The notes under the pieces: generated by a model
Databases searched by the model: none
Told to the model about the DNA's origin: nothing
Seen by the model: the letters and a program-made list of their open reading frames with translations, nothing else
Made by a program: the position numbers and the translations under genes
Shown here: piece after piece, positions 45,435-57,933 of the stretch
How positions within the stretch are numbered: the stretch's first letter is position 1
Layout: each line of letters opens with the position of its first letter
DNA from: Solidesulfovibrio sp.
Lineage (GTDB): Bacteria > Desulfobacterota > Desulfovibrionia > Desulfovibrionales > Desulfovibrionaceae
Assembly: GCF_038562415.1 (NCBI RefSeq)
Contig: NZ_JBCFBA010000001.1
Span: forward strand, 558,001 to 622,000
Direction: 5' to 3'
Length of the DNA: 64,000 nucleotides

Positions 45435-45438
45435 GAAA

Positions 45439-45453
45439 GACGCATTTTGCGTC
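45439..45453. promoter_or_regulatory. Inverted repeat GACGCA-N3-TGCGTC, candidate upstream activator site
   Basis: A perfect 6+6 palindrome with a further TGCGTC half-site at 45471-45476. It lies about 330 bases upstream of the sigma-54 promoter, a workable enhancer distance for an NtrC-type activator. Confidence 0.4.
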
Positions 45454-45606
45454 CGCCCTCTGCCTGACTTTGCGTCTTTTTGGACAATCCGCAATTCCCC
45501 CGTTTTCCCCGTGCCATTCCAGATACGATGTGGCATGAGGAGCCAGGAATCCCACTTCCGGCCGCAGGACCCGGCTGGAATCTGATTTTTCGGACAAAGG
45601 CGGTCC

Positions 45607-45622
45607 GTCTGAAAAAACAGAC
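45607..45622. promoter_or_regulatory. Inverted repeat GTCTG-N6-CAGAC, candidate upstream activator site
   Basis: A perfect 5+5 palindrome with an A6 spacer, about 160 bases upstream of the sigma-54 promoter. This is the classical distance for enhancer binding by NtrC-family proteins. The binding protein is inferred only. Confidence 0.4.
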
Positions 45623-45778
45623 TCGGGCGAAATCGCGGAATCACTTTACGAAGTCATATATTTCGCGGTATTAGCTCTCCCGCCGACATCCGGAAAATCG
45701 GATGCCCCGCCTGTACCTGGGGAAGGAAAGGGATCGCCTGTTCGTCAACTCCTCGAAGTCTTTTTGCCTTTTTGCTTG

Positions 45779-45793
45779 TGGCACGAGGATTGC
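45779..45793 (+). promoter_or_regulatory. Sigma-54 (-24/-12) promoter of the PFOR operon
   Basis: TGGCACGAGGATTGC matches the RpoN consensus TGGCACG-N4-TTGC exactly, with GG and GC at the required spacing. Transcription should start near 45804, giving a leader of roughly 58 bases before the PFOR ATG. Regulation by an NtrC-type activator is therefore obligatory if it is used. Confidence 0.88.
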
Positions 45794-45850
45794 CTGTGAG
45801 AGAGCCGTCGACCCCGGCCTCTTTCATTCCGGTCGAACGACAACTTTTAA

Positions 45851-49504
<3,654 letters not shown>

Positions 49505-49524
49505 GCAAAAGCGAGAGCAGACAC

Positions 49525-50904
49525 ATGGATAACCACCTGTCCCAGAAGTTCGAGGAAATCGTCGGCAAGGAAAACGTCCTGGCCAGCGAGGTGGATCGCC
49601 ACTCGTACGCCTACGATGCGGCCGTCCTTCCCCCCAAACTCCCGGCCCTGGCCGTGCGTCCCGAGACGCCCGAGGCTCTGGGACGGGTGGTCAAAACCTG
49701 TAACGAGCTCGGCCTGCCGCTGACCGTGCGCGGTTCGGGCACCAACCTCTCCGGCGGCACCATCCCCTCCCCCGGGGGGGTGGTGGCCCTGACCGGGGCG
49801 CTGAGCAAGATCATCGAGATCAACGAGGCCGACATGTACGCCGTGGTGCAAACCGGCGTGATCACGGCCAAGTTCGCGGCCGAGGTGGCCAAGCGCGGCC
49901 TGTTCTATCCGCCCGACCCGGGCAGCCAGGCCGTGTCCACCATCGGCGGCAACGTGGCCGAGAACGCCGGCGGGCTGCGCGGCCTCAAGTACGGCGTCAC
50001 GAAAGACTACGTCATGGGCATGAGCCTCTATGACGTGGACGGCGAGCTGGTCAAAACCGGCTCGCGCACCGTCAAGTGCGTCACCGGCATGAACCTGCAC
50101 GGCCTCATGGTCGGCTCCGAAGGCACGCTCGGGGTGTTCAACGAGATCATCCTCAAGCTCGTGCCGCCGCCCAAGGCCAGCAAGGCCATGATGGCCATCT
50201 TCGACGACCTGGGCAAGGCCTCGGAGACCGTGGCCGCCATCATCGCCGCCAAGATCGTGCCGGCCACCCTCGAGTACATGGACGACTTCACCATCAAGAC
50301 CGTCGAGGACTTCGCCCACGCCGGGCTGCCCACCGACGCCAAGGCCCTGCTGCTCATCGAGGTGGACGGCCACCCGGCGCAAGTCGAGGACGAGGCGGCC
50401 GAGGTCGAGGCCATCTGCAAGCGCGTCGGCGCCACCCGCATCCAGGTGGCCAAGGACGCGGCCGAGCGCAACAAGGTCTGGGAAGCCCGCCGGGCGGCCC
50501 TGTCGGCCCTGGCCCGGGTGCGCCCGACCACGGTGCTCGAGGACGCCACCGTCCCGCGCTCCCAGATCCCGGCCATGGTCGGCGCCCTGGAGAAGATCGC
50601 GGCCAAGTACAAGCTCACCATCGGCACCTTCGGCCACGCCGGCGACGGCAACCTGCACCCGACCATCCTCACCGACAAGCGCGACCACGAAGAGTTCAAG
50701 CGCGTCGAGGAAGCCATCGACGAGATCTTCGACGTGGCCCTGTCCCTGGGCGGCACGCTGTCCGGCGAGCACGGCATCGGCACCGCCAAGTCCAAATACA
50801 TGGCCAAGGAAGTGGGCATGGGCTCGATCCTCTATGCCCGCAAGCTCAAGAAGGCCCTGGATCCCAAGGGTATCCTCAATCCCGGCAAGATCACGGGGGA
50901 ATAA
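49525..50904 (+). CDS. FAD-linked oxidase, GlcD / D-lactate dehydrogenase type
   Basis: 459 residues. The FAD-binding (PCMH-type) domain carries VRGSGTNLSGGTIP near 68-81 and GGNVAENAGGLRGLKYG near 142-158. The C-terminal FAD-oxidase domain has FGHAGDGNLHPT and ends SGEHGIGTAKSKYM...LDPKGILNPGKI. In Desulfovibrio this protein with the following Fe-S subunit forms a membrane-associated D-lactate (or glycolate) dehydrogenase delivering electrons towards the quinone pool. It starts 20 bases after the PFOR gene and 1 base before the Fe-S subunit start codon region, so it is clearly in the operon. Confidence 0.92.
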   Translation: MDNHLSQKFEEIVGKENVLASEVDRHSYAYDAAVLPPKLPALAVRPETPEALGRVVKTCNELGLPLTVRGSGTNLSGGTIPSPGGVVALTGALSKIIEINEADMYAVVQTGVITAKFAAEVAKRGLFYPPDPGSQAVSTIGGNVAENAGGLRGLKYGVTKDYVMGMSLYDVDGELVKTGSRTVKCVTGMNLHGLMVGSEGTLGVFNEIILKLVPPPKASKAMMAIFDDLGKASETVAAIIAAKIVPATLEYMDDFTIKTVEDFAHAGLPTDAKALLLIEVDGHPAQVEDEAAEVEAICKRVGATRIQVAKDAAERNKVWEARRAALSALARVRPTTVLEDATVPRSQIPAMVGALEKIAAKYKLTIGTFGHAGDGNLHPTILTDKRDHEEFKRVEEAIDEIFDVALSLGGTLSGEHGIGTAKSKYMAKEVGMGSILYARKLKKALDPKGILNPGKITGE

Positions 50905-50905
50905 T

Positions 50906-52210
50906 ATGAGCGGCGAGCTGCGCGAATTGGTCGGCCTGCTCAAGCAGATCGACGACCAGCTGGTGGCCTGCATGCGCTGCGGCATGTGCCAGGCCGTGTG
51001 TCCCCTCTACGGGGAGACGGGAATCGAGAGCCATGTGGCCCGGGGCAAGATCGCCCTGCTCGAATGCCTGGCCGACGAGGTCATCAAGGACCCGGCCGGG
51101 GTCAAGGAACGCCTGGACGCCTGCCTGCTGTGCGGCTCCTGCCAGGCCAACTGCCCCAGCGGCGTCAAGGCCCTGGACATCTTCCTCAAGGCCCGGGCCT
51201 TCCTGACCGGCTACTACGGCCTGCCGCCCATCAAGCGGGCCATCTTCCGGGGCCTGCTCAAAAACCCGCGGCTATTCGACTCGGTCATGGGCATCGCGGC
51301 CAAGTTCCAGGGCATCTTCACCCGGCCGGTCAACGACACCATCGGCTCGTCCTGCGCGCGCGTGTTCTCCAACCTGCTGGAGGGCCGGCATTTCGCCCCC
51401 CTGGCCGGTTCGCCCCTGCACGCGACCCAGGCCGAGCGCGACACCCCGCGCGGGCCGTCGGGACTCAAGGTGGCCTTTTTCTACGGCTGCGTGGTGGACA
51501 AGATGTTCCCGCGCATCGGCGAGGCCGTCCTTAAAGTCTGCGACCACCACGGCGTAGGCGTCTACATGCCCCACGGCCAGGCCTGCTGCGGCATCCCGGC
51601 CCTGTCCTCGGGCGACCGAGACACCTTCGAGACGCTGGTGGCCGCCAACGTCAAGCTCTTCGCCGACCGCGACTTCGACGTGCTGGTGACGCCCTGCGCC
51701 ACCTGCACCTCGACCATAAAAAAGATCTGGCCGCTGATGGCCGAGGGGCTGCCCGAGTCCACCCGGTTCAAGATCCGGGAACTGGCCCCCAAGGTCAAGG
51801 ACATCAGCGCCTTCCTGGTCCAGGACCTGAAGGTGGCCACCGGCGCGGCCGAATCCGCCGGCGATATCGCGGTCACCTACCACGACCCCTGCCACCTGAA
51901 GAAATCCCTGGGCATTTCCGCCGAGCCCCGGGCACTGCTCGCGGCCAATCCGCGCTACCGCCTCGTGGAGATGGACGGCGCGGATTCGTGCTGCGGATCC
52001 GGCGGAAGTTTCACCTTGCAGCATTACGACCTGTCCAAGCGCATCGGCAAGCGCAAGCGGGACAACATCGTGGCCACGGGAGCCTCCGTCGTGGCCACGA
52101 GCTGCCCGGCCTGCATGCTGCAGATAGGGGACATGCTGTCCCAGGCCGGCGATACGCTGGCCATCCGGCATCCGGTGGAAATTTACGCGGAGACCCTGGC
52201 CGGCAAGTAG
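50906..52210 (+). CDS. Fe-S (CCG-domain) subunit of lactate/glycolate dehydrogenase (GlcF type)
   Basis: 434 residues from the ATG at 50906, preceded by GGGGGAA. Two 4Fe-4S motifs come first: CMRCGMCQAVCP near 22-33 and CLLCGSCQANCPSG near 73-86. Two cysteine-rich CCG domains follow: GCVVDK with QACCGIPAL, and HDPCHLKKSLG with DSCCGSGGSF. These CCG modules bind noncubane or extra Fe-S clusters, as in heterodisulfide reductase B and GlcF. It passes electrons from the flavoprotein encoded just upstream to the membrane. No membrane helix of its own is visible. Confidence 0.92.
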   Translation: MSGELRELVGLLKQIDDQLVACMRCGMCQAVCPLYGETGIESHVARGKIALLECLADEVIKDPAGVKERLDACLLCGSCQANCPSGVKALDIFLKARAFLTGYYGLPPIKRAIFRGLLKNPRLFDSVMGIAAKFQGIFTRPVNDTIGSSCARVFSNLLEGRHFAPLAGSPLHATQAERDTPRGPSGLKVAFFYGCVVDKMFPRIGEAVLKVCDHHGVGVYMPHGQACCGIPALSSGDRDTFETLVAANVKLFADRDFDVLVTPCATCTSTIKKIWPLMAEGLPESTRFKIRELAPKVKDISAFLVQDLKVATGAAESAGDIAVTYHDPCHLKKSLGISAEPRALLAANPRYRLVEMDGADSCCGSGGSFTLQHYDLSKRIGKRKRDNIVATGASVVATSCPACMLQIGDMLSQAGDTLAIRHPVEIYAETLAGK

Positions 52211-52246
52211 CCCGGCCGCACCACAACTGGCGAGCGAGGTAGCCGA

Positions 52247-54358
52247 ATGAGTTTTAAAGAGAACATCCAGGCGCTGTTCGCGCCGCAAACCGTAGCCGTC
52301 ATCGGCGCCTCCGCGGCGCCGGGCAAGGTCGGCCATACGGTGGTGCACAACATGCTGGAGGCCGGGTACACGGGCAGGCTCATTCCCGTGAACCCCAAAG
52401 CCGACGAGATCCTGGGCCTGCCCGTGACCAAGCGCATCGAGGACCTGCCCCAGGGCCTGGACCTGGCCGTCATCGTCGTGCCCGTGGCCGCGGTCGTCCC
52501 TTCCATGGAAGCCCTGGCCGCCATCAAGTGCAAGGCCGCCATCATCATCACCGCGGGTTTCAAGGAGGTCGGCAAGGAGGGCTACGCCCTGGAGCAGAAG
52601 CTCATCGAGATCTGCACCAAAAACGACATCGCCATGGTCGGCCCCAACTGCCTGGGGCTTATCAGCACCCAGGACCACAACAACGCCTCCTTCGCCGCCG
52701 GCTATCCCAAGGAAGGCACCATCGCCTTCTTCTCCCAGTCGGGCGCCTTGTGCACGGCCATCCTCGACTGGGCCCTGGGCGAGAACGTGGGCTTTTCCAA
52801 GTTCATCTCGCTTGGCAACAAGGCGGTGATCAACGAAGCCCACATGCTCGAGTGCCTGCGCACCGACCCCAACACCTCCGTCATCCTCGGCTACATCGAA
52901 AACGTGGCCAACGGCGCGGACTTCATCGAGCAGGCGGCCAAGGTCACCCGCGAAAAGCCGGTCATCATCATCAAGTCCGGCACCACCGCCGCCGGCGCCA
53001 AGGCCGCCTCGTCCCACACCGGCGCCATCGCCGGCTCCGACGCCGCCTACACCGCCGCCTTCCGCAAGACCGGCATCATCCGGGCCGTGGACATGGCCAC
53101 CCTGTTCGACTTGGCCCAGGCCTTTTCCACCCAGCCCCTGCCCGAAGGCCCGGGGTTGTGCGTGGTGACCAACTCCGGCGGCCCCGGCATCCTGGCCGCC
53201 GACGCCACGGAAAAATCGCCGCTTCTGCACATGGCGCGCCTGTCCAACAGCACCATCGACCGCATGAAGGAATTCCTGCCGCCCTACGCCTCGCTGTACA
53301 ACCCCGTCGACCTCATCGGCGACGCCCCGGCCGAACGCTACCGCAAGACCCTGGAAGTGGTGGTGGACGACCCGCAGGTCCACTCCATCCTGGTGCTATT
53401 GACCCCGACCGCCTCGGCCGAAATCATGGAGACGGCGCAAGCCATCATCGACGTCTCCAAGACCACGAAAAAGCCCATCTTCGTCAACTACATGGGCGGG
53501 CTGCGCACCAAGCCCGGCATGACCCTGCTCAGCGATGCCGGCATTCCCTGCTCTATCTACCCCGAGCCGCTCATCCAAAGCATCGAGACCATGTACAACT
53601 ACTACCTGTGGCGTCAGACCCCGGCCCAGGAGTACCCGGAGATCCGGCGCAACCGCCAGAAGGCCCGCCTGGTCATCAACGAGGCCCGGGCCAAGGGCGC
53701 CACCGAAGTGGTCGAATTCCAGGCCCAGGAAGTGCTGCGGGCCTACAACCTGCCCACCCCGGGCACGGTGCTCGCCCGTTCCTCCGACGAAGCCGTGGCC
53801 GGGGCCGAGAAGATCGGCTACCCGGTGGTGCTGAAAATCGCCTCGCCGCAGATCTCCCACAAGTCCGACGTCGGCGGCGTCAAGGTGAACCTTCCCGACG
53901 CCGAGGCCGTGCGCAACGCCTTCTTCGACATCACGGCCCGGGCCCAGCGGCTGCGCCCCGAAGCCTACATCGCCGGCTGCCTGGTCCAGGAGATGGCGCC
54001 CAAGGGCTGCAAGGAAATCATCATCGGTTTCAAGCGCGACGACCAGTTCGGCCCGCTGCTGATGTTCGGCCTGGGCGGCATCTACGTGGAGATCCTCAAG
54101 GACATCGCCTTCCGCCTGGCACCGCTTGGCCGCGACGACGCGAAAAACATCATCCGCGAAATCAAGTCCTACATGCTGCTCAAGGGCGTGCGCGGCGAGC
54201 CGCCCATCAACTTCCAGGCCATCGAGGACATCCTTTTGACCATGTCCGAACTCTCCCTGGATTTCCCCGAGATCCAGGAGGCGGAGTTCAACCCCGTGCT
54301 CGTCAACGCCGAAAAGGCCGTGGTGGCCGACGTGCGCATCACCTTGAGCGCCCAATAA
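52247..54358 (+). CDS. Acetate-CoA ligase (ADP-forming), fused alpha-beta
   Basis: 703 residues. The N-terminal alpha half has a CoA-binding Rossmann part (VAVIGASAAPGKVGH near 17-31) and ligase-CoA domains with MVGPNCLGL, FFSQSGALCTAIL and the catalytic His in SSHTGAIAGSD. The C-terminal beta half from about 480 is ATP-grasp (PVVLKIASPQISHKSDVGGV, MFGLGGIYVEILKD). It converts acetyl-CoA + ADP + Pi to acetate + ATP in the acetate-forming direction. In D. vulgaris, from memory, this operon position is held by pta and ackA, so here energy conservation seems to use a different enzyme. Confidence 0.92.
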   Translation: MSFKENIQALFAPQTVAVIGASAAPGKVGHTVVHNMLEAGYTGRLIPVNPKADEILGLPVTKRIEDLPQGLDLAVIVVPVAAVVPSMEALAAIKCKAAIIITAGFKEVGKEGYALEQKLIEICTKNDIAMVGPNCLGLISTQDHNNASFAAGYPKEGTIAFFSQSGALCTAILDWALGENVGFSKFISLGNKAVINEAHMLECLRTDPNTSVILGYIENVANGADFIEQAAKVTREKPVIIIKSGTTAAGAKAASSHTGAIAGSDAAYTAAFRKTGIIRAVDMATLFDLAQAFSTQPLPEGPGLCVVTNSGGPGILAADATEKSPLLHMARLSNSTIDRMKEFLPPYASLYNPVDLIGDAPAERYRKTLEVVVDDPQVHSILVLLTPTASAEIMETAQAIIDVSKTTKKPIFVNYMGGLRTKPGMTLLSDAGIPCSIYPEPLIQSIETMYNYYLWRQTPAQEYPEIRRNRQKARLVINEARAKGATEVVEFQAQEVLRAYNLPTPGTVLARSSDEAVAGAEKIGYPVVLKIASPQISHKSDVGGVKVNLPDAEAVRNAFFDITARAQRLRPEAYIAGCLVQEMAPKGCKEIIIGFKRDDQFGPLLMFGLGGIYVEILKDIAFRLAPLGRDDAKNIIREIKSYMLLKGVRGEPPINFQAIEDILLTMSELSLDFPEIQEAEFNPVLVNAEKAVVADVRITLSAQ

Positions 54359-54379
54359 GAACCCCAGGAGGAACAATCC

Positions 54380-55444
54380 ATGATCGGTCTCTACATCGGG
54401 TCCACCCAAGGCTATTCGGGCAAAAACCTCGTCACCCTGGCGCTGGGGCAGCAGTTCCAGCGCGAGGGCCTGCGCGTGGGCTACATGAAGCCCATCGGCG
54501 CCGTGCCCCACAAGGTGGAAAACCAGATCGGCGACGAGGACGCGCATTTCATGCAGCAGGCCCTGGGCCTGTCCGAAACGCCCTCCCTCGTCACCCCGGT
54601 GGTCATCACCCGCGACTTCCGCATGCGGGCTTTTCTGGAGGACTGCGCCAATCTGCTGCCGGGCATCGTGGACAGCTACAAGAAGCTCGCCGCCGACAAG
54701 GACATGATGCTGGTCGGCGGTTCGGGCAGCTTCCTGTACTCCGGCAAGTACTGCGGCGTGGACGGCGTGGCCGTGGCCCAGGCGCTCGGCGCCAAGGTGG
54801 TGCTGGTCGACCGCTATTTCCAGGACTACAACTACGACTACCTGGCCGCGGCCAAGGAGGCGCTGGGCGACGACCTGGCCGGCGTCATCCTCAATGACGT
54901 GCCCGAGCACTTCCGCGAGGAAGCCGAGACGCTCATCGTGCCCTTCCTCAAGCGCCGGGGCGTGGACGTGCTGGGCATCGTGCCCCACGACCCCATCATG
55001 TTCGCCGTGCGGGCCGGCGACCTGGCCCACGGCCTGGGCGGGCGCCTGATCACCTCGGGCGGTCGCGTGGACAACCTGGTGGTCAACTTCCTCATCGGCA
55101 CCATGCAGGTGGAGAACTTCGTCACCTTCTTCAAGCGGCACAAGGACGTGGCCATCCTGTGCGGCGGCGACCGGGCCGACCTCCAGCTGGTGGCCCTGGA
55201 AGGCGGCTGCGCGGCCCTGATCCTGACCGGCAACCTCTACCCCAACGACATCATCCTGGCCAAGGCCGAGGACAAGGGCGTGCCGGTCATCGTGGTGCGC
55301 GACGACACCTTCACCGTGGCCAAGAAGATGGAGCTGATGCTCACGCGCGAGAAGCTGCGCGACAAGTCGCGCATCGAGCACGGGACCAAGCTCGTGCAGC
55401 AGGCCGTGAACCTGGCCGCGCTGAAAAAGAACCTGGGACTGTAG
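54380..55444 (+). CDS. AAA_26 + DRTGG domain protein (phosphotransacetylase N-terminal type)
   Basis: 354 residues with a CCAGGAGG site. Residues 1-210 form a dethiobiotin-synthetase-like P-loop fold whose nucleotide loop reads GSTQGYSGKN. Residues 215-330 are a DRTGG domain ending in the VPVIVVRDDTFTVAKKME block. This equals the N-terminal regulatory portion of long Pta proteins, but the PTA catalytic domain is missing and the reading frame ends normally. It is therefore not a phosphotransacetylase on its own. Its place after the ADP-forming ligase suggests it senses nucleotide or acetyl-CoA status, as a remnant or a free regulator of acetate formation. Confidence 0.85.
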   Translation: MIGLYIGSTQGYSGKNLVTLALGQQFQREGLRVGYMKPIGAVPHKVENQIGDEDAHFMQQALGLSETPSLVTPVVITRDFRMRAFLEDCANLLPGIVDSYKKLAADKDMMLVGGSGSFLYSGKYCGVDGVAVAQALGAKVVLVDRYFQDYNYDYLAAAKEALGDDLAGVILNDVPEHFREEAETLIVPFLKRRGVDVLGIVPHDPIMFAVRAGDLAHGLGGRLITSGGRVDNLVVNFLIGTMQVENFVTFFKRHKDVAILCGGDRADLQLVALEGGCAALILTGNLYPNDIILAKAEDKGVPVIVVRDDTFTVAKKMELMLTREKLRDKSRIEHGTKLVQQAVNLAALKKNLGL

Positions 55445-55456
55445 CCGCATTGCGCT

Positions 55457-55488
55457 CCGGGGCGCGCGGCCAGGTTCGCGCGCCCCGG
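55457..55488 (+). other. Strong GC hairpin before lldP
   Basis: CCGGGGCGCGCG (55457-55468) pairs perfectly with CGCGCGCCCCGG (55477-55488) around an 8-base loop, 13 bases after the DRTGG gene stop. There is no U-tract, so partial termination, 3' end protection or processing of the polycistronic message is more likely than full termination. Confidence 0.6.
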
Positions 55489-55589
55489 GGCAACGACCTC
55501 TGCCGACGGGCGGTTTCGGCCTGCACCCCCCCTTTTGGCGACGGGAGCGGGAGCGGCTGGGCGAATATCAACCAAAAGGAGCGTACAAC

Positions 55590-57224
55590 ATGTCGTGGGT
55601 CCAACAGTACCAACCGCTTGGAAGCGTGGGGCTTTCCGCACTCGTGGCAGGCATTCCCCTGTACATTCTGTTCTACATGCTGGCCGTCAAACGCATGGCC
55701 GGCCACAAGGCGGCGTTTGCCGCCACCCTGGCCGCCGTCATCCTGGCCATCGTCGCCTGGGGCATGCCGGTGGGCCTCGCCCTTGACGCCACGCTCTACG
55801 GCGCGGCCATCGGCCTTTTCCCCATCGTCTGGATCGTCATCACGGCCATCTGGGTGTACAACATGACCGTTGAATCCGGGGAATTCAACATCATCAAGAA
55901 CTCCCTGGCCCAGATCACCGACGACCGCCGGCTCCAGGCCATTTTCATCGCCTTCGCTTTCGGCTCGTTCATCGAGGGCACGGCCGGCTTCGGCACGCCC
56001 GTGGCCATCACCGCCGCCATGCTCGTCGGCCTCGGCTTCAACCCGCTGTACGCCGCCGGCATCTGCCTGATCGCCAACACCGCGCCGGTGGCCTTCGGCG
56101 CCATCGGCATCCCCATCGTCGTCGCCGCCCAGGTCAGCGGCCTGGACATGATGAAGATCAGCGCCATCTGCGGCCGCCAGCTGCCCTTCCTGTCCGTCAT
56201 CGTGCCGCTGTGGCTGTCCGTGACCATGTGCGGCTTCAAGCGGACCACGGAAATCCTGCCGGCCGTCATCATCGCCGGTATCTGCTTCGCCGGCTCCCAG
56301 TTCCTGGTCTCCAACTACGTCGGCCCGTACCTGCCCGACATCATCTCGGCCGTCGTCACCATCATCGGCCTGGGCGCCTTCCTCAAGGTCTGGAAGCCCA
56401 AAAACATCTGGCACTTCCCCGACGAAGCCCCGGCCACGGACCGCAAGGTGGCCTCGGAATACTCCGGCGGCGAGATTTTCCGCGCCTGGATGCCGTACAT
56501 CATCCTGGCCGTCATGGTCTTTTTGTGGGGCATCAAGCCCGTCCAGAACTTCCTCAACGCCATCTTCGCCCCGACCTTCGACTGGCCCGGCCTGCACAAC
56601 CTGGTGATGAAGACCACGCCCATCGTGGCCAAGGAAACCCCCTACGCCGCGCAGTTCAAGTTCAACTTCCTGTCCACGCCCGGCACGGCCATTCTCATCG
56701 CCGGCCTGCTGTCCGTGATCTTCATGCCCAAGTACGGCCTGGACAAGGCCATCCCCTGCCTGTTTAAGACCATCAAGCAGCTGCGCTGGCCCATCTTCAC
56801 CATCGCCCTGATCCTGGGCCTGGCCTACATCATGAACTACTCCGGCATGAGCTCGTCCATGGGCCTGGCCTTCACCGCCACGGGCGCGCTGTTCCCGTTC
56901 TTCGCCCCGATCCTCGGCTGGCTGGGCGTGTTCCTGACCGGTTCCGACACCTCCTCCAACGCCCTGTTCGGTTCGCTGCAAAAGACCACCGCCCAGCAGA
57001 TCGGCGTCAGCCCCGAGCTGTGCGTGGCCGCCAACTCCTCGGGCGGCGTCACCGGCAAGATGATCTCGCCCCAGTCCATCTCCGTGGCCACCGCCGCCTC
57101 GAACATGGTGGGCCATGAAGGCGACATCTTCCGGTTCACCCTGCCCCATTCCCTGGCCATGCTCTGCGTCGTGGCCGTGCTCACCCTGCTTCAGGCCTAC
57201 GCCCTGAAGTGGATGCTGCCCTAG
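55590..57224 (+). CDS. lldP: L-lactate permease
   Basis: 544 residues with about 13 membrane helices. Family landmarks are AFAFGSFIEGTAGFGTPVAI near 125-144, NTAPVAFGAIGIP, and the C-terminal GVFLTGSDTSSNALFGSLQ and ANSSGGVTGKMISPQSI. It imports lactate (also glycolate) with protons. AAGGAG ribosome site. It is embedded in the oxidation operon, bracketed by GC hairpins on both sides that may set its level relative to the enzymes. Confidence 0.95.
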   Translation: MSWVQQYQPLGSVGLSALVAGIPLYILFYMLAVKRMAGHKAAFAATLAAVILAIVAWGMPVGLALDATLYGAAIGLFPIVWIVITAIWVYNMTVESGEFNIIKNSLAQITDDRRLQAIFIAFAFGSFIEGTAGFGTPVAITAAMLVGLGFNPLYAAGICLIANTAPVAFGAIGIPIVVAAQVSGLDMMKISAICGRQLPFLSVIVPLWLSVTMCGFKRTTEILPAVIIAGICFAGSQFLVSNYVGPYLPDIISAVVTIIGLGAFLKVWKPKNIWHFPDEAPATDRKVASEYSGGEIFRAWMPYIILAVMVFLWGIKPVQNFLNAIFAPTFDWPGLHNLVMKTTPIVAKETPYAAQFKFNFLSTPGTAILIAGLLSVIFMPKYGLDKAIPCLFKTIKQLRWPIFTIALILGLAYIMNYSGMSSSMGLAFTATGALFPFFAPILGWLGVFLTGSDTSSNALFGSLQKTTAQQIGVSPELCVAANSSGGVTGKMISPQSISVATAASNMVGHEGDIFRFTLPHSLAMLCVVAVLTLLQAYALKWMLP

Positions 57225-57247
57225 TCCCGCCGTCACCCCCTCGCGGT

Positions 57248-57275
57248 CCGGCGGGCGCCACACGGCGTCCGCCGG
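57248..57275 (+). other. GC hairpin between lldP and lutC
   Basis: CCGGCGGGCGCC (57248-57259) pairs with GGCGTCCGCCGG (57264-57275) with one G-U pair and a 4-base loop. There is no U-tract. It resembles the hairpin on the other side of lldP in size and position. Confidence 0.55.
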
Positions 57276-57303
57276 GCCGTTTCCGCATCCCAAGGAGACT
57301 CTC

Positions 57304-57933
57304 ATGTCGACGTCACCTGCCCTGGTCGACCGGCTCACGGAAAAAGCCGGTCTCGTTTCGGCCGTTGTGCGGACCGTCGCCTCCATGGACGAAGCCCTGG
57401 CCTATGTGGCCGAGACCTGCGACGCCAAGGAGGCCTGCCAGATCCTCGCCTCGGGCTGCGATGCCCCGCTTTCGGGCACGGCCGAGGCCCTGTGCGCCAC
57501 CAAACAGCAAAAAATCGTCTGCGCCCCGGACCTGCCCGAGGACGAGGTGGCCAAGCTGACCACGCTGTGCGAGGCGCGCGGCATCGCCGTCATCACCAAG
57601 GGCATGCGGGAGCGCCTGGGCGGCATCGACATCGCCCTGACCATGGCCGCCGCCGGCATCGCCGAAACCGGCTCCATCGTCGTGCGCTCCACGGACGAGG
57701 AAGTCCGCCTGGCCACCATGATCGCCGAGACGCACATCGCCGTGCTGCCCGAAAGCACCATCATGGCCGACAGCTACGATTTCGAGCCGACGCTCGTCGA
57801 ATGGATGGGCCAGGCGCCCAACTACACCGCCTTCATCACCGGCCCCAGCCGCACGGCCGACATCGAGCGCGTGCTGGCCCTTGGCGTGCACGGCCCCCTG
57901 GAACTGCACATCCTCATCTTGGAGGGCAAGTAG
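57304..57933 (+). CDS. lutC: LutC / LldG-type LUD-domain protein
   Basis: 209 residues, a single LUD (lactate utilisation) domain. Characteristic late features are GIDIALTMAAAGIAETGSIVV near 108-128, LPESTIMAD, and the end segment FITGPSRTADIERVLALGVHGP. LutC works with LutA and LutB in oxidation of L-lactate to pyruvate; its exact role is not settled. CAAGGAG site. The next start codon follows its stop with no gap, so lutC and the LutB-LutA fusion are translationally coupled. Confidence 0.92.
   Translation: MSTSPALVDRLTEKAGLVSAVVRTVASMDEALAYVAETCDAKEACQILASGCDAPLSGTAEALCATKQQKIVCAPDLPEDEVAKLTTLCEARGIAVITKGMRERLGGIDIALTMAAAGIAETGSIVVRSTDEEVRLATMIAETHIAVLPESTIMADSYDFEPTLVEWMGQAPNYTAFITGPSRTADIERVLALGVHGPLELHILILEGK

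Noticed and set aside
45480-45674. Short plus-strand frame in the PFOR leader
   Set aside because: No ribosome site, overlaps the candidate regulatory dyads, and the peptide has no recognisable features.
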